From assembly GCA_963682175.1 (NCBI GenBank), contig OY821772.1, forward strand, positions 57,000,925-57,064,924: a stretch of 64,000 bases of DNA, given 5' to 3'. The notes below the pieces were generated by a model that was given only the letters and a program-made list of their open reading frames with translations, did no database searches and was not told the origin of the DNA. A program made the position numbers and the translations under genes. The DNA is from Triglochin maritima (lineage: Eukaryota; Streptophyta; Magnoliopsida; Alismatales; Juncaginaceae). Shown piece after piece: positions 34,131-47,736 of this stretch (its first letter is position 1; each line of letters starts with the position of its first letter).

Positions 34131-37100
34131 TCAACTAAGCATGGATGGGTGACCTGTCTGCAACATCCTCTTAAACATGTCCATTCCAAACGAAGAATCT
34201 GACGAACTGAGGCACAAAAGCTTGTGTCACTGTTCCCTACATAAGCCTAGAGTGACTAGAAAAACTTCATTTTGAGGAAATACAAACCTTGGCATTGTAA
34301 TCTCGTATGGAAACGATACACCTTCAAGATTGGGCACAGGTGGGATGTGATCCTTCTTTTCATTTACAAACTTTATAATTTGAAATAAGACCTCGCGAAG
34401 AGAAACCTCCAAAGCAGCACGCCTGGAATTTCCTTCGTCCAATGCAATTTCTAAAATTCGATCAGAAACAATTACATTTGGCATAAATAGGAGGATGTTA
34501 GGAAAAGGGGATCAACGACCATTTTCATATGAAGGAACTTACCATGTGTCCTTTGGCGTCTCACATGCAAATTAATATACCAATGCTCCCAAAAGAGACG
34601 TTCCACTTTATTGCCGAACCACGTTGCTTGTTTGTTTTTCACTTCATAGAAGGACAAGCATATCTGTAGCAATAACAGTATAACACTGATGTCAACAAAG
34701 CGTTATTGTAATTAAAATTCCTGAATACTGAGAGATGATAAAAAAATATTATGCAACAATGGAGCATGACATGAGCTCAAGAGAAGATTATAAAAAAAAC
34801 ACATAAAATCTGCAGGATGTTGGTTTCTGTAATTATTATATTCATTGATAAGTATCATAGTTTATCATTTTTATATTCACTATTATCTTATTTTTGTATT
34901 TGAATAATGTCATGACAAAAATTTCAGAGTTCTTGAAGCAATAAAATTTGTTCCCTTCTTCTACTTGTGTCTTGTATTAGTAGTTTGATGTTTTGCGTAG
35001 TTTTTTTTTATCGTTGGTTCCTTTGTAGTAGTTCATTTTTCCTCTTCTTAATCTTGTTTTCTCCTATGATTCTCCCCATGTCACTCACCGCAATGAGACT
35101 AAGCCCTCCGTGAGATGAGGTGCACGGATCGGGTTGATAAGAATGAAAGGATTGAGAAATGTGGGCTTCAAAGTGTAGTTATTCTTATTGTTGTTAATCT
35201 TTTTTTGTTTTGTTTTAGTAAATTTAACTATATGAGTTTTATCACTGAAATCTTAAGAACAAATATATAATTTCATAAGAATACATTGTTTTATGTTAGA
35301 TCTAAGGTTGTAGTAAATTTTGACTCACTTAAGAACACATTGTTTTATGTGATGCTTAGTTTCTATAATCTAAATCTTATTTTCTCAACCTTGAATTCTT
35401 ATCAATCCTAAATCCATATATCTCATCTCCAATTTTAACATATGAATTCTCATCTAAAGCATTCTTAGTTTAGCTTAAATGAAATCATTAGGTGCACGAT
35501 TCATTAAAAAAATCAACTTCTCTCCATCATAGGTTTTTGCATGTATGTTAGTTTAGTTGCATAAATCATTCAAATTGGAATTCACTATCGCCTCCTTGTT
35601 CGACCTGTATGCTACAACACTATACGTTTGTGGTTAATTTTAAAACTCATCATTCATGAATCCAATGAAGGAAAAAAAATGATAATAAATAATAATAAAT
35701 GATGTTTATTCTGCACACAAGACTATAGCAAAAATACAGAACCTGGTGGTGAATTATAGAAAGTAGGTAGCTAGATTAGAATGACGCAAAGAAACAAAAC
35801 AAGCAAATAACAAAATATAGTGCAAGCAAAGCAAAACAGGAAGAAGAATATAATCAAACTAACACTTAATTAGTAGAATATAAATTTTGGAGTGTGGGTC
35901 TCCAATCCATCTTACTTGGCTCTTCTTGTTAGGATGCTTCTCTACCCAGCCAATAAATTGGTTGATTTTTTCCTCTATCTTCTTTTCTACTTCGGCGTCA
36001 CCACATTGTACCTGTTTCCAAGAAGTTCCCAAATCCAATTAGAGTAACACACGACAATCGATTGGTAAACCAGCAATGATCACGAGAACTGCATCACATT
36101 ATCATATGTGATGAAGCAATCAGAAATTCATAATCATATACTTCAGATTCCCTGTATCTATCCCTGACATTCAAAGGAAGAATTTTAATTAAACAGCCAA
36201 TTTTCTTACATATTAAGCAGACAATTTCTGAAGAAAACAAAAAAGGTTAAATTTTTAGATTCAATTATCCCCTGCAATCCATACATCTTATGTTGAGAAA
36301 TACAACTATACAAGGGTAAGAGAATGCACAGAACATACTCAAAATACTGTAACATCCTAATAAAAATAGATCGTTAGTAATTTCGGAACAATATATATGT
36401 ATCCTTTCATCAGAAAATGGTGATATTGCATCACTGTACCCAATAAGTACATCACTGAAATGCAGTACATCTATCCACGATATCCAATTGGTTAAGAAGG
36501 TCTTCATCGTTGTTATTTATAGAACCAAGTGCCTAGAGACTAGAGATACATTTGAAGGATCCATACATTAAGGAATTAACCAACTGATCTATAATGGTGG
36601 TTGTTTGTAACCATGCATGTTTCCATCCTTCTCAAAAATATTAGCCATCGATTAATTGGGGAATAATGAAAAAACAATGTCATTCTGACATATAATAATG
36701 AAAATAACAAGCTAAAGATATATAAAAAACACTTGGAATATGTCGGTAACAGGTATAACAAATCGTTTACATTTTCAGACTGAACAAAGCTGGCAGACTA
36801 GCATTGTTCCAGGAAGCGTGTTACTCTCTAATTGTGGTCAAACATCTTTATAAATGTAAATATTTTACACTTAAGAGAAGGTTTTTGCATTTTTTTGATC
36901 TCTCTTGTAGACAAATCAAGAAGAAAATGAAGCACATATAACAAACCACACATTAATTAGAGTTCATACTGTGTGCATCTGGACAACGATAGCAGAACAG
37001 TTACTTACATAAGTGATCTCAAACAGTTCAGAATCAATATCTCTTGGTCGAACAAGACCTAGAGCCCGGTGAAATATTACAGTGTGGAGTATACCTGCAA

Positions 37101-38336
37101 CCAGTTTATCAATCAACTATGTAAACAGGACAAATTTGTTGCATTGTTATAACTTATTAGAGAGATTGCCAAGATATGCGTAAAATGCAGAAAACGGTAA
37201 CATAAAACAAAATAATGAAATATAAATCAAAATGAAAAAGAAAACTGATTTAGAAATTGCTCCTGATAGATTCCTAAATTGGATATTTTCTAAATCCAAG
37301 GTCGAAGGGAACTTCAAAGGCTAATATGATCTTATTTTCAAGCAGTCAAGCTATCAAGTCTTTTGTGACTTTTACACTTCAAAGGAAACTTTAAGGATTA
37401 ATGACAACTAATTTCTCTACCCAATTTGCTTTCTTCTAATGCTGAAAGAGACGCCACTTTTTCTTGGAGTACCTCTTTTGCATTTACACTTGCTGGTTCA
37501 ACAAAAGATGGATTTAATTCCAAAGAGTAACATCCTAGAGTCATGGTGTGCACCTCATGCCATGTTACAGTTCACATGCCTATTATCACTCATTTAAATT
37601 CTTACGTGTGGTGTATCTAATTGACCTAGTATTCCACGATGAGGATCTCAATTTTCATCGAAGAAAAACTCCATTGAAATGGCTATATCCAACAAAGTTG
37701 TAATAAACCAAATTGATCTAAACTATTATGAAGCAATTAACTAGTTCTAACACAAACAAGCAAAACATGCAATTTTAATTTCAAGATTACCAACAACGAT
37801 CCAACTCATTGTGGTGATTGTAGTTGAATGTCCTTTTTTGAAGTGTATTCCCCCAATTTAAAGTTTTATGATGCAGAATGTTGAAGCCAAAAGGAACAAT
37901 AAATTAGTCATTATCAATATGATTATTTTTTGCAGAGTGTGTCTACATTATTATTTTTTATACCTATTTTCTGCCATAACTACAAACTGGAATGCCTCCC
38001 CTCAAGCTAATATACTTAGTTCTTGCAAATATGGATCGATAATTATCCCATGACAAACCTTTGCAAATACTGAAAGGTCAAACATCACACGAAGGAGAAA
38101 CGAAACAACAAAGCTGAACTTACATCGCAGTACTTCTCGAACCTCGAAAGGATCCACCTCCTGCATTCGCAAACCACCACCAACTCATCAAACAACAAAT
38201 CACCTCCACGATCAAACCGAAATTAAAATACCACAAAAAAACCCATAAAAACATCAAATCCCACGAAAAACAAAATTCTCCAACAAAGTTCCAAAACCCT
38301 CACCAACTCCTTCAGATGGCAAACTTCGCAGTTCAT
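34131..38336 (-). CDS. ATG101: Autophagy-related protein 101 (ATG101), 7 exons
   Basis: Exons on the minus strand are 38336-38304, 38160-38124, 37094-37009, 36011-35916, 34663-34543, 34450-34288 and 34206-34131. All have GT-AG borders in continuous phase, giving 203 residues. It begins MNCEVCHLKEL. Plant ATG101 text follows: FHRALGLVRPRDIDSELFEI, EEKINQFIGWVEKHPNKKSQ, ATWFGNKVERLFWEHWYINL, SLREVLFQIIKFVNEKKDHI and FGMDMFKRMLQTGHPSMLS. ATG101 is a HORMA-fold subunit of the ATG1-ATG13 kinase complex that starts autophagosome formation in the cytosol. The protein is about a dozen residues short of the usual 215-218 because conserved text after THG (GKFLHMKMVVDP) falls in what must now be intron. 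The start was chosen as the first ATG giving the family N-terminus. Confidence 0.93.
34451..34542 (-). other. Very short ATG101 intron (92 bp) containing former coding sequence
   Basis: The donor GTAAGT at 34542 lies inside sequence that, read through, encodes GKFLHMKMVVDP, a segment conserved as coding in other plant ATG101 proteins. The only acceptor restoring the frame is TTTTAG at 34451. No GT donor is seen just after the VVVDP-like codons, which suggests a deletion removed the original donor. Confidence 0.6.
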
Positions 38337-39899
38337 GACTTCTTCCTCTCCAAAACCTACAAAAAAAAACGCGTCAGAAGCGAACGCGAATGAAAACCAC
38401 GCCATCGCGGGTGGGATTCCGAGGGGAGTACCGTACGATGCCGATTCGTTGGATCGGATCCGCTACGAGGGTTTCGTGGCGTGGAAGGAATCGGAGTCGA
38501 GACGTGAGAGGTTGAAGTGTAGAGTTTGGGAGTTGGGGAAAAGATTTCGTCGGAGTTAAACACGAGTTTAAGTAAAGTGCGCAGCGATTTTATGATTTGG
38601 TGAGGATAAGTTCTGGTTAATTAATGTTGTTTGGTTTATAATAATGGTTTAGATAGTGATGTAGTGACTCGGAAATTTTCAATCTAATTCATTATCAATT
38701 TGGAATTAGATATAGAATTGGTAAAAAAAGAGTTATGATATACTAAATCATGTTGAGATATACTAAAATATGTAATTTACTGTTTCAAACATGTTAGAAA
38801 TATATGTTTCCTGGTTAAAACATGTCAGTGTCATTGCTTGAAACATGTTAGATTACGTGTTATTGATATTCTTGAAATAGTTCATTTTGTTGTTACACGA
38901 ACAGTTATAGGTTTGTTTTTGGTTATCAATTAGTTCGAAAAACGAAAACGCAAATTCTAATTACTTAATAAGTATAAATTTCATATTCAAGTGTGGGTAC
39001 TTGAGGTATCTTGTTTATGCAGATGTGGATGCTTTGCGAGCACATATCCGGTTTGCGATTTAATAATTAAATAATATAATATAGATATATTAATTATAAA
39101 TTTATATACATGTAAATAATAATTTAAGTAAAATTTTGAATAATTTGTAACATCAATAATTCAATATTAAAATAAATTATAGCAAAAAACAAAAAAGAAA
39201 ACAATATTTTGAAATGCACCGCATATGTGAGTAACGATACAGACTGCATCCTGGAGTTGTATGCGCATATGACCTGCATATGCCTTGCATTCGCATATGT
39301 GGCCGTATCTCCTCGCATTTCCGAACAATGGAACTTATGCATTTGGATGAGTCTTGACTTTTGAACAAGATTCAACATTAGACTATTTTTAGTTTAGATC
39401 ACAACTCATGTTTCAAGTGACATGTTAGACAAATACGGAACATAGAAACACTTTTTGGATGCGCTTGGATGCTACAAAAACAAAATAGTTTTTAACTAAG
39501 AGTGTCTTTAAATGCCATAGAAACAAAATAATTTTTAGCTTAAAATACATGATTTGACATGAAGCGAAAAAAATTTATTTTTTTATCCCCAATAAGAAAG
39601 ATAATAGTTAAAAACTTATTTCCAATCTAATTTTTTGGCTTTTCATATCAATTTTACCTTTTCCAAATCTTCTTCCAACCAAACATACAAGTATCATAAA
39701 TATTTATATTCACTGTATAAACGCACTACGAATATTTTGATTAGTTTTTCGTCTTCCAAACGCACTACGAAGCTTTTGCAATTTAATCCTAGATCTTCTC
39801 TCCCCGTACGGCCGTACCCTTCCATCTCTTCTCCCCGTCCCCAAATTCTAGGGTTTTGGGTTTCTCCTCCTCGTACGAACTTGCAATCCACAGAGAGAT
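38337..39899. other. Intergenic DNA between divergent genes ATG101 and AGPR
   Basis: It contains the promoter side of both genes. 38640-39900 is AT-rich with no gene recognised. A small pyrimidine-rich block at 39780-39890 is the likely leader of the reductase gene. Confidence 0.45.
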
Positions 39900-42800
39900 A
39901 TGAACACCGCATCGTTGACTTCGCTCCGCTTGGATTTGGGATACCAATCGCAGGTTCAACTGAACTTTCAATTATTTTTTCTCTTCAGTTTCGTTTCCTT
40001 TGATTTTGATCGAGTTAGGGTGAAGAACCGAAGCTTTTCTTCCAAAGTTCCCATTTTTATTCGTTTTCGTGACAAAACTTGCAAAAAACATTATCTTTTT
40101 TACTTACATCTTGTTTGATTTCGGTGCATTTGGGTGGAAACCGGAGCTTACACTTCCAAAATTCCCATCTTTATGCGTTTTTATAACGGAAATTGAAAAA
40201 ATCGATTGATTTTTTTGTTCCATTCTGTTCGATTTTGGTGCAGGAAAAGGGTAGATTGGGAAATGTGGGAAGGCAATTCGTGAGATGTGATTCCCGGAAG
40301 TCGACTGCTGCTCAAGTTTTGCAGTCCGTGAAGAATAGGGTGCGAAAGTCGGAGGGAACCGTCCGTGTCGGTGTGTTGGGGGCTAGTGGCTATACTGGTT
40401 CTGAGGTGAGCTATTTTGGATGTGAGCGCTTTGTATATTTTTACTCGTGAGAAATTAATGGGTTTGGTTCATGTAATTTGATCGTCGTCGGGAATGTTGG
40501 TTTTTAGTTAGTAGCTCCTTATTGATGTAAGTTGATAACTTTACTTTGGTGTGGTTGCAGATTGTGCGGCTCTTGGCAACCCATCCGCAATTTCACATTA
40601 CTGTGATGACTGCAGATAGAAAAGCTGGTCAATCAATTGGATCGGTTTTCCCTCACTTGATCACACAAGTATGTTTCTTAAGAAACCTTTTCAGTTTCTG
40701 GACATCAGATTGCTTCCTTGAGGGTCATTACTTTTGATGGTAGTCTGAAATTTTGATGGCCTATTTGACATTGGCATTTGATTGTAACTACTATTTTCTC
40801 TATCACAGTTTCTCATACTGTAACAACATCAATATGATTTTAGCTAGAAACAATTCTCTTGTCAAGTACTCATTATTTTAGCCAACGAGCAGCTAATGTC
40901 TCTGAATGGCCACATTCTATCTTTGCATAATAAATGTCTACACATGGTCTAGCTGTGACAACACCATGGGGTGTCCATGTAATGTCATTCGCTGTTTCAC
41001 ATCTTCGTAAGATGAAATATATTAAAAAATGTTCCTTATGGATTGCATGTCCCAATATGGTTTTGATTCAAGTAGAAGAAGAGGTGAAGTCTATATGATG
41101 CTCTAAAAGACTAACATGACTAGGTTGTGTTCCAGATAAAGCATGGATTAACCCAAGCATTTCACTAAAAGTCACTAATAAAAGATTTTTCTGGCCTAAT
41201 GTTCCAAGGACATGCAAACACTACTTATCTGATTCTGTTTATAATCATAGTGGACCTTCCTTACCCATTTAATTTGTAATCTCAGGACTTGCCTGACATG
41301 GTTGCCATAAAAGATGCTGATTTTTCAGAAGTTGATGCTATATTTTGCTGTTTGCCGCATGGGACGACACAGGTACGTTTTCACCCATCATCGAATGTCA
41401 ATTAAACTAAGTAATCTGTAAGAGTACAGAACTACAGGCCTGTATATCAAAGATTGCATTACCAAGCTCTGATTATAGTGCCTTTGGTGAAGCAGGAAAT
41501 TGTTAATGCTCTTCCAACAGGATTAAAGACCGTTGATCTCTCTGCAGTACGCTTTTGTTCAATGCTGCTAAAGTTCATTCTGCAGACTGAACCATACAAG
41601 AGATTAAACATTAAATTCAAGGAAATTATTCTTACCCTGTGCAGGACTTTCGACTTCGTGATATCAAAGAATATGAAGAATGGTATGGCCAACCCCACAG
41701 AGCACCACAATTGCAGGTATTGCCCTCTGGATATGCATGTCTTTGTCCATAAACTGACGAATCTGGGATATAGACCATATGAAGACAATCATTTTAACTT
41801 TGTCTATATATTTGTAAGTTTTAACGTCTTTCTTATCTTTAGCAATATACAGTTCCTATTTACTCCTGTGATATGTTATGGTTCTCCTAGATGTCATTTA
41901 ATTTTTATTGGTTATTTATATTTACTTGTTTGCCATGAATTTCCACTTTTAAAATCAGAAAGAGGCTAAGTATGGATTAACAGAAGTTTCGAGAGAGGAA
42001 ATCAGGACTGCACGTCTGGTTGCGAATCCTGGCTGTTATCCAACATCCATTCAGCTTCCTCTTGTACCATTAATAAAGGTACAATCAGTTGCAAATGCCT
42101 TTTTTGTGCTTATGTTCCACAAATTAAGAACTCTGCTAACAGTTTCAAATTGCAGTAATTTATCTGTTATCTTTTAATTCTTTCGCTGTTCTATTTCTTG
42201 ATATTCGCCTTGCTTGCAACAGGCCAATCTTATAGAACTACGAAACATCATTATTGATGCAAAATCTGGAGTTAGTGGAGCAGGTGACCGCATGCCATCT
42301 TTTTATTGTGCTTCTCATAGGTTCCCCGGCGGGCTTGCAACACTTGTGGGTAGCGTTTGTGTATCATGATTTACTTTCCTTGCCAAATTTACAGGACGTG
42401 GAGCCAAGGAGGCTAATCTGTACACTGAAATTGCTGAAGGAATTCATGCTTACGGGGTTACCAAGCATCGCCATGGTACATTTTCTGTTCCATTGATATC
42501 TATCAGTAGTTCTATTTTAATTACATAATTGTTGAATATTTAAGAAAACGTTCAACTGTATGTTTTATGAGCTGGCTATCAAAGATCTTATAATCTTTTA
42601 TAAGATTGTTGTCCTTTTAAAGTAATACTCAGGTACAAGAGAATAAACTGACAATGTCAAGACCTGATATTGGGTTTGTTTTTGGCAAAAAAACCCTGCC
42701 TGTTGCCTTTTGTGATTTTCCCAAACCACATCATTGTTTTGAAAATTTCTCCACACAACACGTCACATCTTGGCGGAGAAATTGATTGCAACTTGCTTGT

Positions 42801-43958
42801 ATGTTATTTCTCAATCCGTTTATTCATTTGGATTTGGAGAAGAAAATGCAGCATATGCATAACAGCATCCTATTGTGATTTATAAATTGTAATATGGATG
42901 TTTAGGCTTAATGTTCGTGTAACAGCTTCCACTACTGTCTTTCAGTTCCGGAGATTGAGCAAGGTCTTTCTGATGCTGCAAATTCTAAAGTGACTGTCAG
43001 TTTTACTCCTCATTTAATGCCAATGGTATAAGTTTGTGATCCGATGCTAAATACCCTAATGAAGTGTGCTTTTCTGCTTTCCTCGTTTCACTGTTATATT
43101 CTGTTCCTCTTCTGTATTACTATCAGAGTCGAGGAATGCAATCAACTATTTACGTGGAAATGGCCCCAGGAGTAACTGTAGAAGACTTGTATCAGCAATT
43201 ATGTAATAGCTATGAGGTACTTATCTAGATTTAACTAATAATATTCTAGTCTCCCCTTGGTACTCTTTGTTGATGCGAGTAGATAAAGTCTGCTTAACAA
43301 ATCCTACAGGAACAATATTTTTGAATAAACATAGATGAAATACAACATTGACCTTATAGGATGTATTTATCGGTTATCTACCTTTTTTACGTTTACGTCT
43401 ATGCTTGCTGCTATCGAAAACATCACTTTATTTGCTATTAAATTACTTGAATCTTTTGTCTTTCCAGTTGCTTTCCTGTAGTTTCTTTAATTTGATGCTT
43501 GTTGAGAAATCTAAGATTCCCTTTCTACTTCTATATTCTTTATGCTTCAGTACGAGAACTTGTTAAAGCTTTTTGGAAGTTGGTGAATCCAAGTGTTCTC
43601 ATGTTTGTCTTGTAATTGTTTTTCTGTTCGTGCTTCAGGACGAGGAGTTCGTTAAAATATTGGATAGAGGAGCAATACCTCACACCCGGAACATCCGGGG
43701 TTCAAATTACTGCTTCATGAATGTTTTCCCTGACCGGATACCTGGAAGAGCAATAATTATCTCAGTTGTATGTCATAGTCCGGCATGTCTTTGTGAACAA
43801 ATAAGCATGTTTAGTATCTGTCAAGTACTCAACAGCTGCTATCTATGCAGATTGATAATCTTGTCAAAGGAGCTTCTGGTCAAGCAATACAAAACCTCAA
43901 CTTGATGTTGGGCTACCCAGAGAACATGGGTCTTCAGTACCAGCCTCTTTTCCCATAG
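39900..43958 (+). CDS. N-acetyl-gamma-glutamyl-phosphate reductase, plastid, 13 exons
   Basis: Exons: 39900-39953, 40244-40405, 40561-40668, 41286-41372, 41496-41546, 41645-41716, 41959-42078, 42223-42283, 42395-42475, 42946-43025, 43127-43216, 43639-43767 and 43851-43958. Phases agree throughout and give 400 residues, the usual plant length. The enzyme (ArgC type, EC 1.2.1.38) reduces N-acetylglutamyl-5-phosphate to the semialdehyde with NADPH in the arginine pathway. Visible features are a serine/arginine-containing transit region (about 1-55), the NADP loop [12 protein letters not shown] (GASGYTG at about 64-70), [10 protein letters not shown], the catalytic Cys at about 204 in [19 protein letters not shown], and the histidine block GVTKHRH at about 259-265. 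It ends [13 protein letters not shown]. Nothing looks broken. Confidence 0.96.
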
Positions 43959-46309
43959 TTTGGCAAAACCAGGTGAAGATCTCTCACATATTTTTACCAA
44001 ACCAAAAAAAGTTCTCACATTTTTTGCAGCAATATAATGTGTATATTGGCTGCTAACAAGATATCACAATCAAATTAGGAATTAATAAACCTTTATGAAG
44101 ATGATGCATGTGGCTGATGTGGTTTAAAATGGTGCTGCTTCGCCAAGCTGTGTATCTCTGGTAGTTCGAAATAATACCAATGAGCTTTGCCTTCATGCCT
44201 TGATCGATCAAGTGTTTTATTTTTGTGCAATAAGAGAAGATTGTGCTCAACTAATCAAGTTGTGAGTTGTAATTTTGTCCTTCATTACGTAGTTTATTGG
44301 TGGCAATATGGCAAGCAATAAGTTGTAAGTTTTCAATCTGTATTTTTGAGGGTTTTTAGAACTTTCTAGTATGCATTTAGACGGTTCAATACTTGATACT
44401 GTGCCTCTGGTAATGTTTGCGACATTATCAATGGCATCACCAAATCCGATCCTTGAAGTCTCTAACTCTTAATGTACATTTAGATGATGTAACCGTTTAT
44501 GTGATCGTTTTGTATCGGTTGTGCCTGTAGAAGTACGCCCGATAAACTGTTGCAGTGATGGCTACTAATTGATGACTCAGTGATGGCTCGCAATTGCTTT
44601 TCTAAAGCTACTCAATATTTGTAGAGAAATAAAGTTTTGGTAGCTTTGTGATGCACTGATCTTACTGTCTTCTGTTACGTGCACGATGGATTAACAAGGG
44701 GAGGGATTATACTTTGACATTTCGTACTAGCTTTCGGAATATTTTGAAGATTATGCAGTAGTTGATTGGAGTCTGCTTGTTTTGAAATTGCACCAATTAT
44801 CCAAGGACTAGAAATCTTATCTACGGAGAGCAGATTGACGTTCGCATATGGTATCGAATGATTGTTTTGACAACTTGCAAAATAAGAGAAATAGCGCGTC
44901 ATTAGTCTCTTTATTGATATCTTGTTTGATACAACGTCACGAGTTAAAAGAAGCAAATAAGACGGTTTGCCTGAAATAACTAGAATTTGCTAACTTTTTT
45001 TATAAGCAAAATAACTTATATATAAACAAGAAAATGTAAACCATGACATTGGTATAGTTCTTATCTTCGAGTCGGCCACACTAACTAATTGAGTCTGTTC
45101 ATCAGATTTTTCCCCCCTTAAAGAACTCTTTCTTACCAAAATATTTACCCCAAGATGTTAAGAGCCTCGCTTAGCTATTATATTGCTCATTACAATCATA
45201 AGATGTTTAAATAATTAATGATTATTGATTTAGTGGATTGGTTGTTGGGATGTGTGTCATGTGTCAATAATATGTCCCATTTTCTACAGCTACTACTTAG
45301 TATATTTGATTAGGCTTATGTAGAAGCGGCTACATGTTTCCACTAAATCAATTCTAGGCACATCTGAACAAAATAAAACCCAACATTCAGACCCCACTTC
45401 CAAGTGGATAACATATATTTAAATTCTAAGTGTACCTTATATTATAGGTATCATTCTTTCCTTTCATAGTCATAGCTTCTTATTTTTTTAATGTTTAGAC
45501 CATGGTTATAGGTGAATGGAATAGAAAATCTATACATGGGAAGATGAGCATCTCTAGGATATCCAAGAATTTTTTGGGTCTGTTAGAGAAAGACCCCAAA
45601 GTTGATTCACAAGTATGGGAAGAACACTATTATATGGGCAAGAATATCTTGTGCTACGTTTACACCAAGAGATAGATGTCATTGGGTGATGGAACCATAA
45701 TTAGTTAATCAAGCGGAAGTAACATAATCCAAGATTGAGGAATTAAGTGGGATTCCCAACTATGTGAAAAAGAAGATATGTTGTCTGACAGATCCCATCA
45801 ATGGTTTGATGAATGGACCACACCTATGAGGGGCCACTTTTGTCAGGGAGAGTTGAACAACGAATATTGCTTCCATGTGAATGGATGAGTGTGGTTGGAT
45901 TGTGGGGCGAATCTTCAAGCTCAAGGTGGTGCCACCTTTTGGGGATGATTGCACCAATTACTCTTTCATGGGTTTGAAGAAGTGTGGACCAACATTCTCC
46001 AAGAGCAAACAATTAAATTTGCTTGTATGATCTAATTTATATGTTTGTGAGTGTTCTTAATTATTGACAAACAATTGAAGACATCTTGCATTTTCTAATA
46101 TATTGAATCTTATATGTTAAACTGATTATAGTTTGTGATGTAGACGGTGTTATAAAAGACAGTTTGCACTGGGTTTTGACTCAAGAAGACATACATATAG
46201 ATATTTCGTTGGCAACATTAGTATTTCCAAGCTTTGATGGAGTCCCATCATTCAAAAGAACAATGATTTTTCTGACTTGAGATTAGCTTCCTTATCACCT
46301 TGCTAATTA
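43959..46309. other. Intergenic DNA, no recognised gene
   Basis: The first 700 bases include the 3' UTR of the reductase gene. The stretch 45500-46010 is less AT-rich, but none of its frames gives a recognised protein. The rest is AT-rich. Confidence 0.4.
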
Positions 46310-46315
46310 AAGTTA

Positions 46316-46413
46316 TTTTACCGGGCTTCCATTCAAAGCTTATCACACTTCTCCGACCTTCCAGCACCAGGCAGGTGTCAGACTCTATACATCGTGTTAC
46401 CACTTAGCAGAGT
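46316..46413 (-). pseudogene. Nuclear fragment of mitochondrial large-subunit (26S) rRNA
   Basis: Read on the minus strand, CTCTGCTAAGTGGTAACACG, ATGTATAGAGTCTGACACC, TGCCTGGTGCTGGAAGGTC and GAATGGAAGCCCGGTAAA follow the order of LSU rRNA. The TAACACGATGTATAG version fits alphaproteobacterial and plant mitochondrial rRNA better than chloroplast 23S. It is about 100 bp and non-functional. Confidence 0.75.
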
Positions 46414-46500
46414 TGGTAGACGCTACGGACTTGATTGGATTGAGCCTTGATATTTTTATGGTAACTTCCAAATTCAGAGAAACTCTGGAATTTTTATGGT
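46410..46500 (+). pseudogene. Chloroplast trnL(UAA) 5' exon and intron fragment
   Basis: TTGGTAGACGCTACGGACTT, GATTGGATTGAGCCTTG and, after a small gap, AACTTCCAAATTCAGAGAAA follow chloroplast trnL-UAA from the D-arm through the anticodon arm into its group I intron. The first 10 or so bases of the gene are missing. It joins the rRNA fragment at GAGTTGG with no spacer. Confidence 0.82.
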
Positions 46501-47480
46501 GAATTCTCAGCTACCATTTATGAGCATTTCTTAAGTAAACATCAAATTTCCCAAGAAATTCGTATTATATATAGCCTAGATAACACAGACTAGTAGAATT
46601 AGATAGTAATTTTGACCATTATAACTAGCTAAGCCCGATTGTCAGTGATTGGAACTGACATACATGATTAGGGTATCACTTTTCTTCTACTACATGAAGC
46701 GATTCGTCTGAATTATGTATTCTTATAGATTGTGCATGCTTAAAAATAATAAGAACCATGCATGATCCTCCTAGACTAAGCTATATTTCAACTTGCATTG
46801 CACTATACTCAATGTCCATCTCAATCCGCTTTGAAGTTTCGAACTCCCATGGAGGGAAATTAAACTACCACATGGGGAAAAAATGATATCTTCAAACCAA
46901 GATTTGATCATGATGAACAAAAGGTCTCTCACAACCTGCTATATACATATTATTAACATCATCATAAAGAGAGAGAGAGAAAGCATTCTTCCATATGCTA
47001 GTCTAAAGCTTCTTCAAACGACCTTTGCTCTTTTTAAGAAAAGAAAAAGATGAAAAGAAAGCGTTTGTTTGGGCTCCCTTCTTGGATCCTTTTGGTCATA
47101 AAGAGTGTTCAATGACTGAGGAAAAAAGGGCATTCCCAAGCTTAATACCTCTGAGCAGTTGTTCTTGTTCTGGGCATGGAAGGGAGGAAGTGTGGAGAGG
47201 GAGCATGCATAGACCAAAGTGAAGTGAGTGTGGACATATGTGTTTGGGGGCTGTTGTGGAAATCCCAAGAAAAGCTGGGTTTGTTTGGTGGTGGGGGGAC
47301 AAAGTTAGGGTTGGGGAATGTGAGCACCAGTGTGCAATGCCCATCACCAACCAAAGACGTGAGTAGTGTAGATGTAGATGTGTCATGCATGTCACCTTTT
47401 TTTTTAAATAAATATTAATCGGTAGTAATAATTATATATTTTTAATTGGAAAATAGGTACATGTAGTTAAATTAAATTAT
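46501..47480. other. Intergenic DNA; GA microsatellite and a G-rich stretch
   Basis: A (GA)n run lies at about 46967-46981. The stretch 47090-47390 is G-rich with short open frames on both strands. No family was recognised and no hairpin partner for a microRNA was found. Confidence 0.4.
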
Positions 47481-47736
47481 GGGTTAATTACAATTTATCC
47501 CTCTGAACTATACATTCGTATCACTTTACCCCTCTAAATTTTCAAAGTTTACAATTAACCCTCCTGAACTTTCGTTTTGTAACAGTTTGCCCCTGAACTT
47601 TAAAAAAATTATTATTTAAATCCACGTTCGTTATTTTTTTACAATTTTTGTTGTTGTATCCATAGTATACTCCTTAACTTATATTTACGTCAAAATTTGA
47701 ATCGAAACGGATGTCGAATTGGTTGGAATATGGGTC
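47481..47736. repeat. Truncated copy of the TIR element found at 48848-50700
   Basis: It starts GGGTTAATTACAATTTATCC, followed by CCTGAACTTTCGTTTTGTAA and ATTTAAATCCACGTTCG, and continues through AACTTATATTTACGTC and ATCGAAACGGATGT. It matches both halves of the larger element around its solo LTR, so it serves as an empty-site reference. The right-hand inverted repeat is missing. Confidence 0.8.

Noticed and set aside
38335..38559. Plus-strand open frame opposite the start of ATG101
   Set aside because: It overlaps the ATG101 start on the other strand, resembles no family I know and has no clear gene context.
47025..47418. Overlapping short open frames on both strands; possible microRNA precursor
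   Set aside because: No recognised protein. A search by eye for a complementary arm to the G-rich segment found none.
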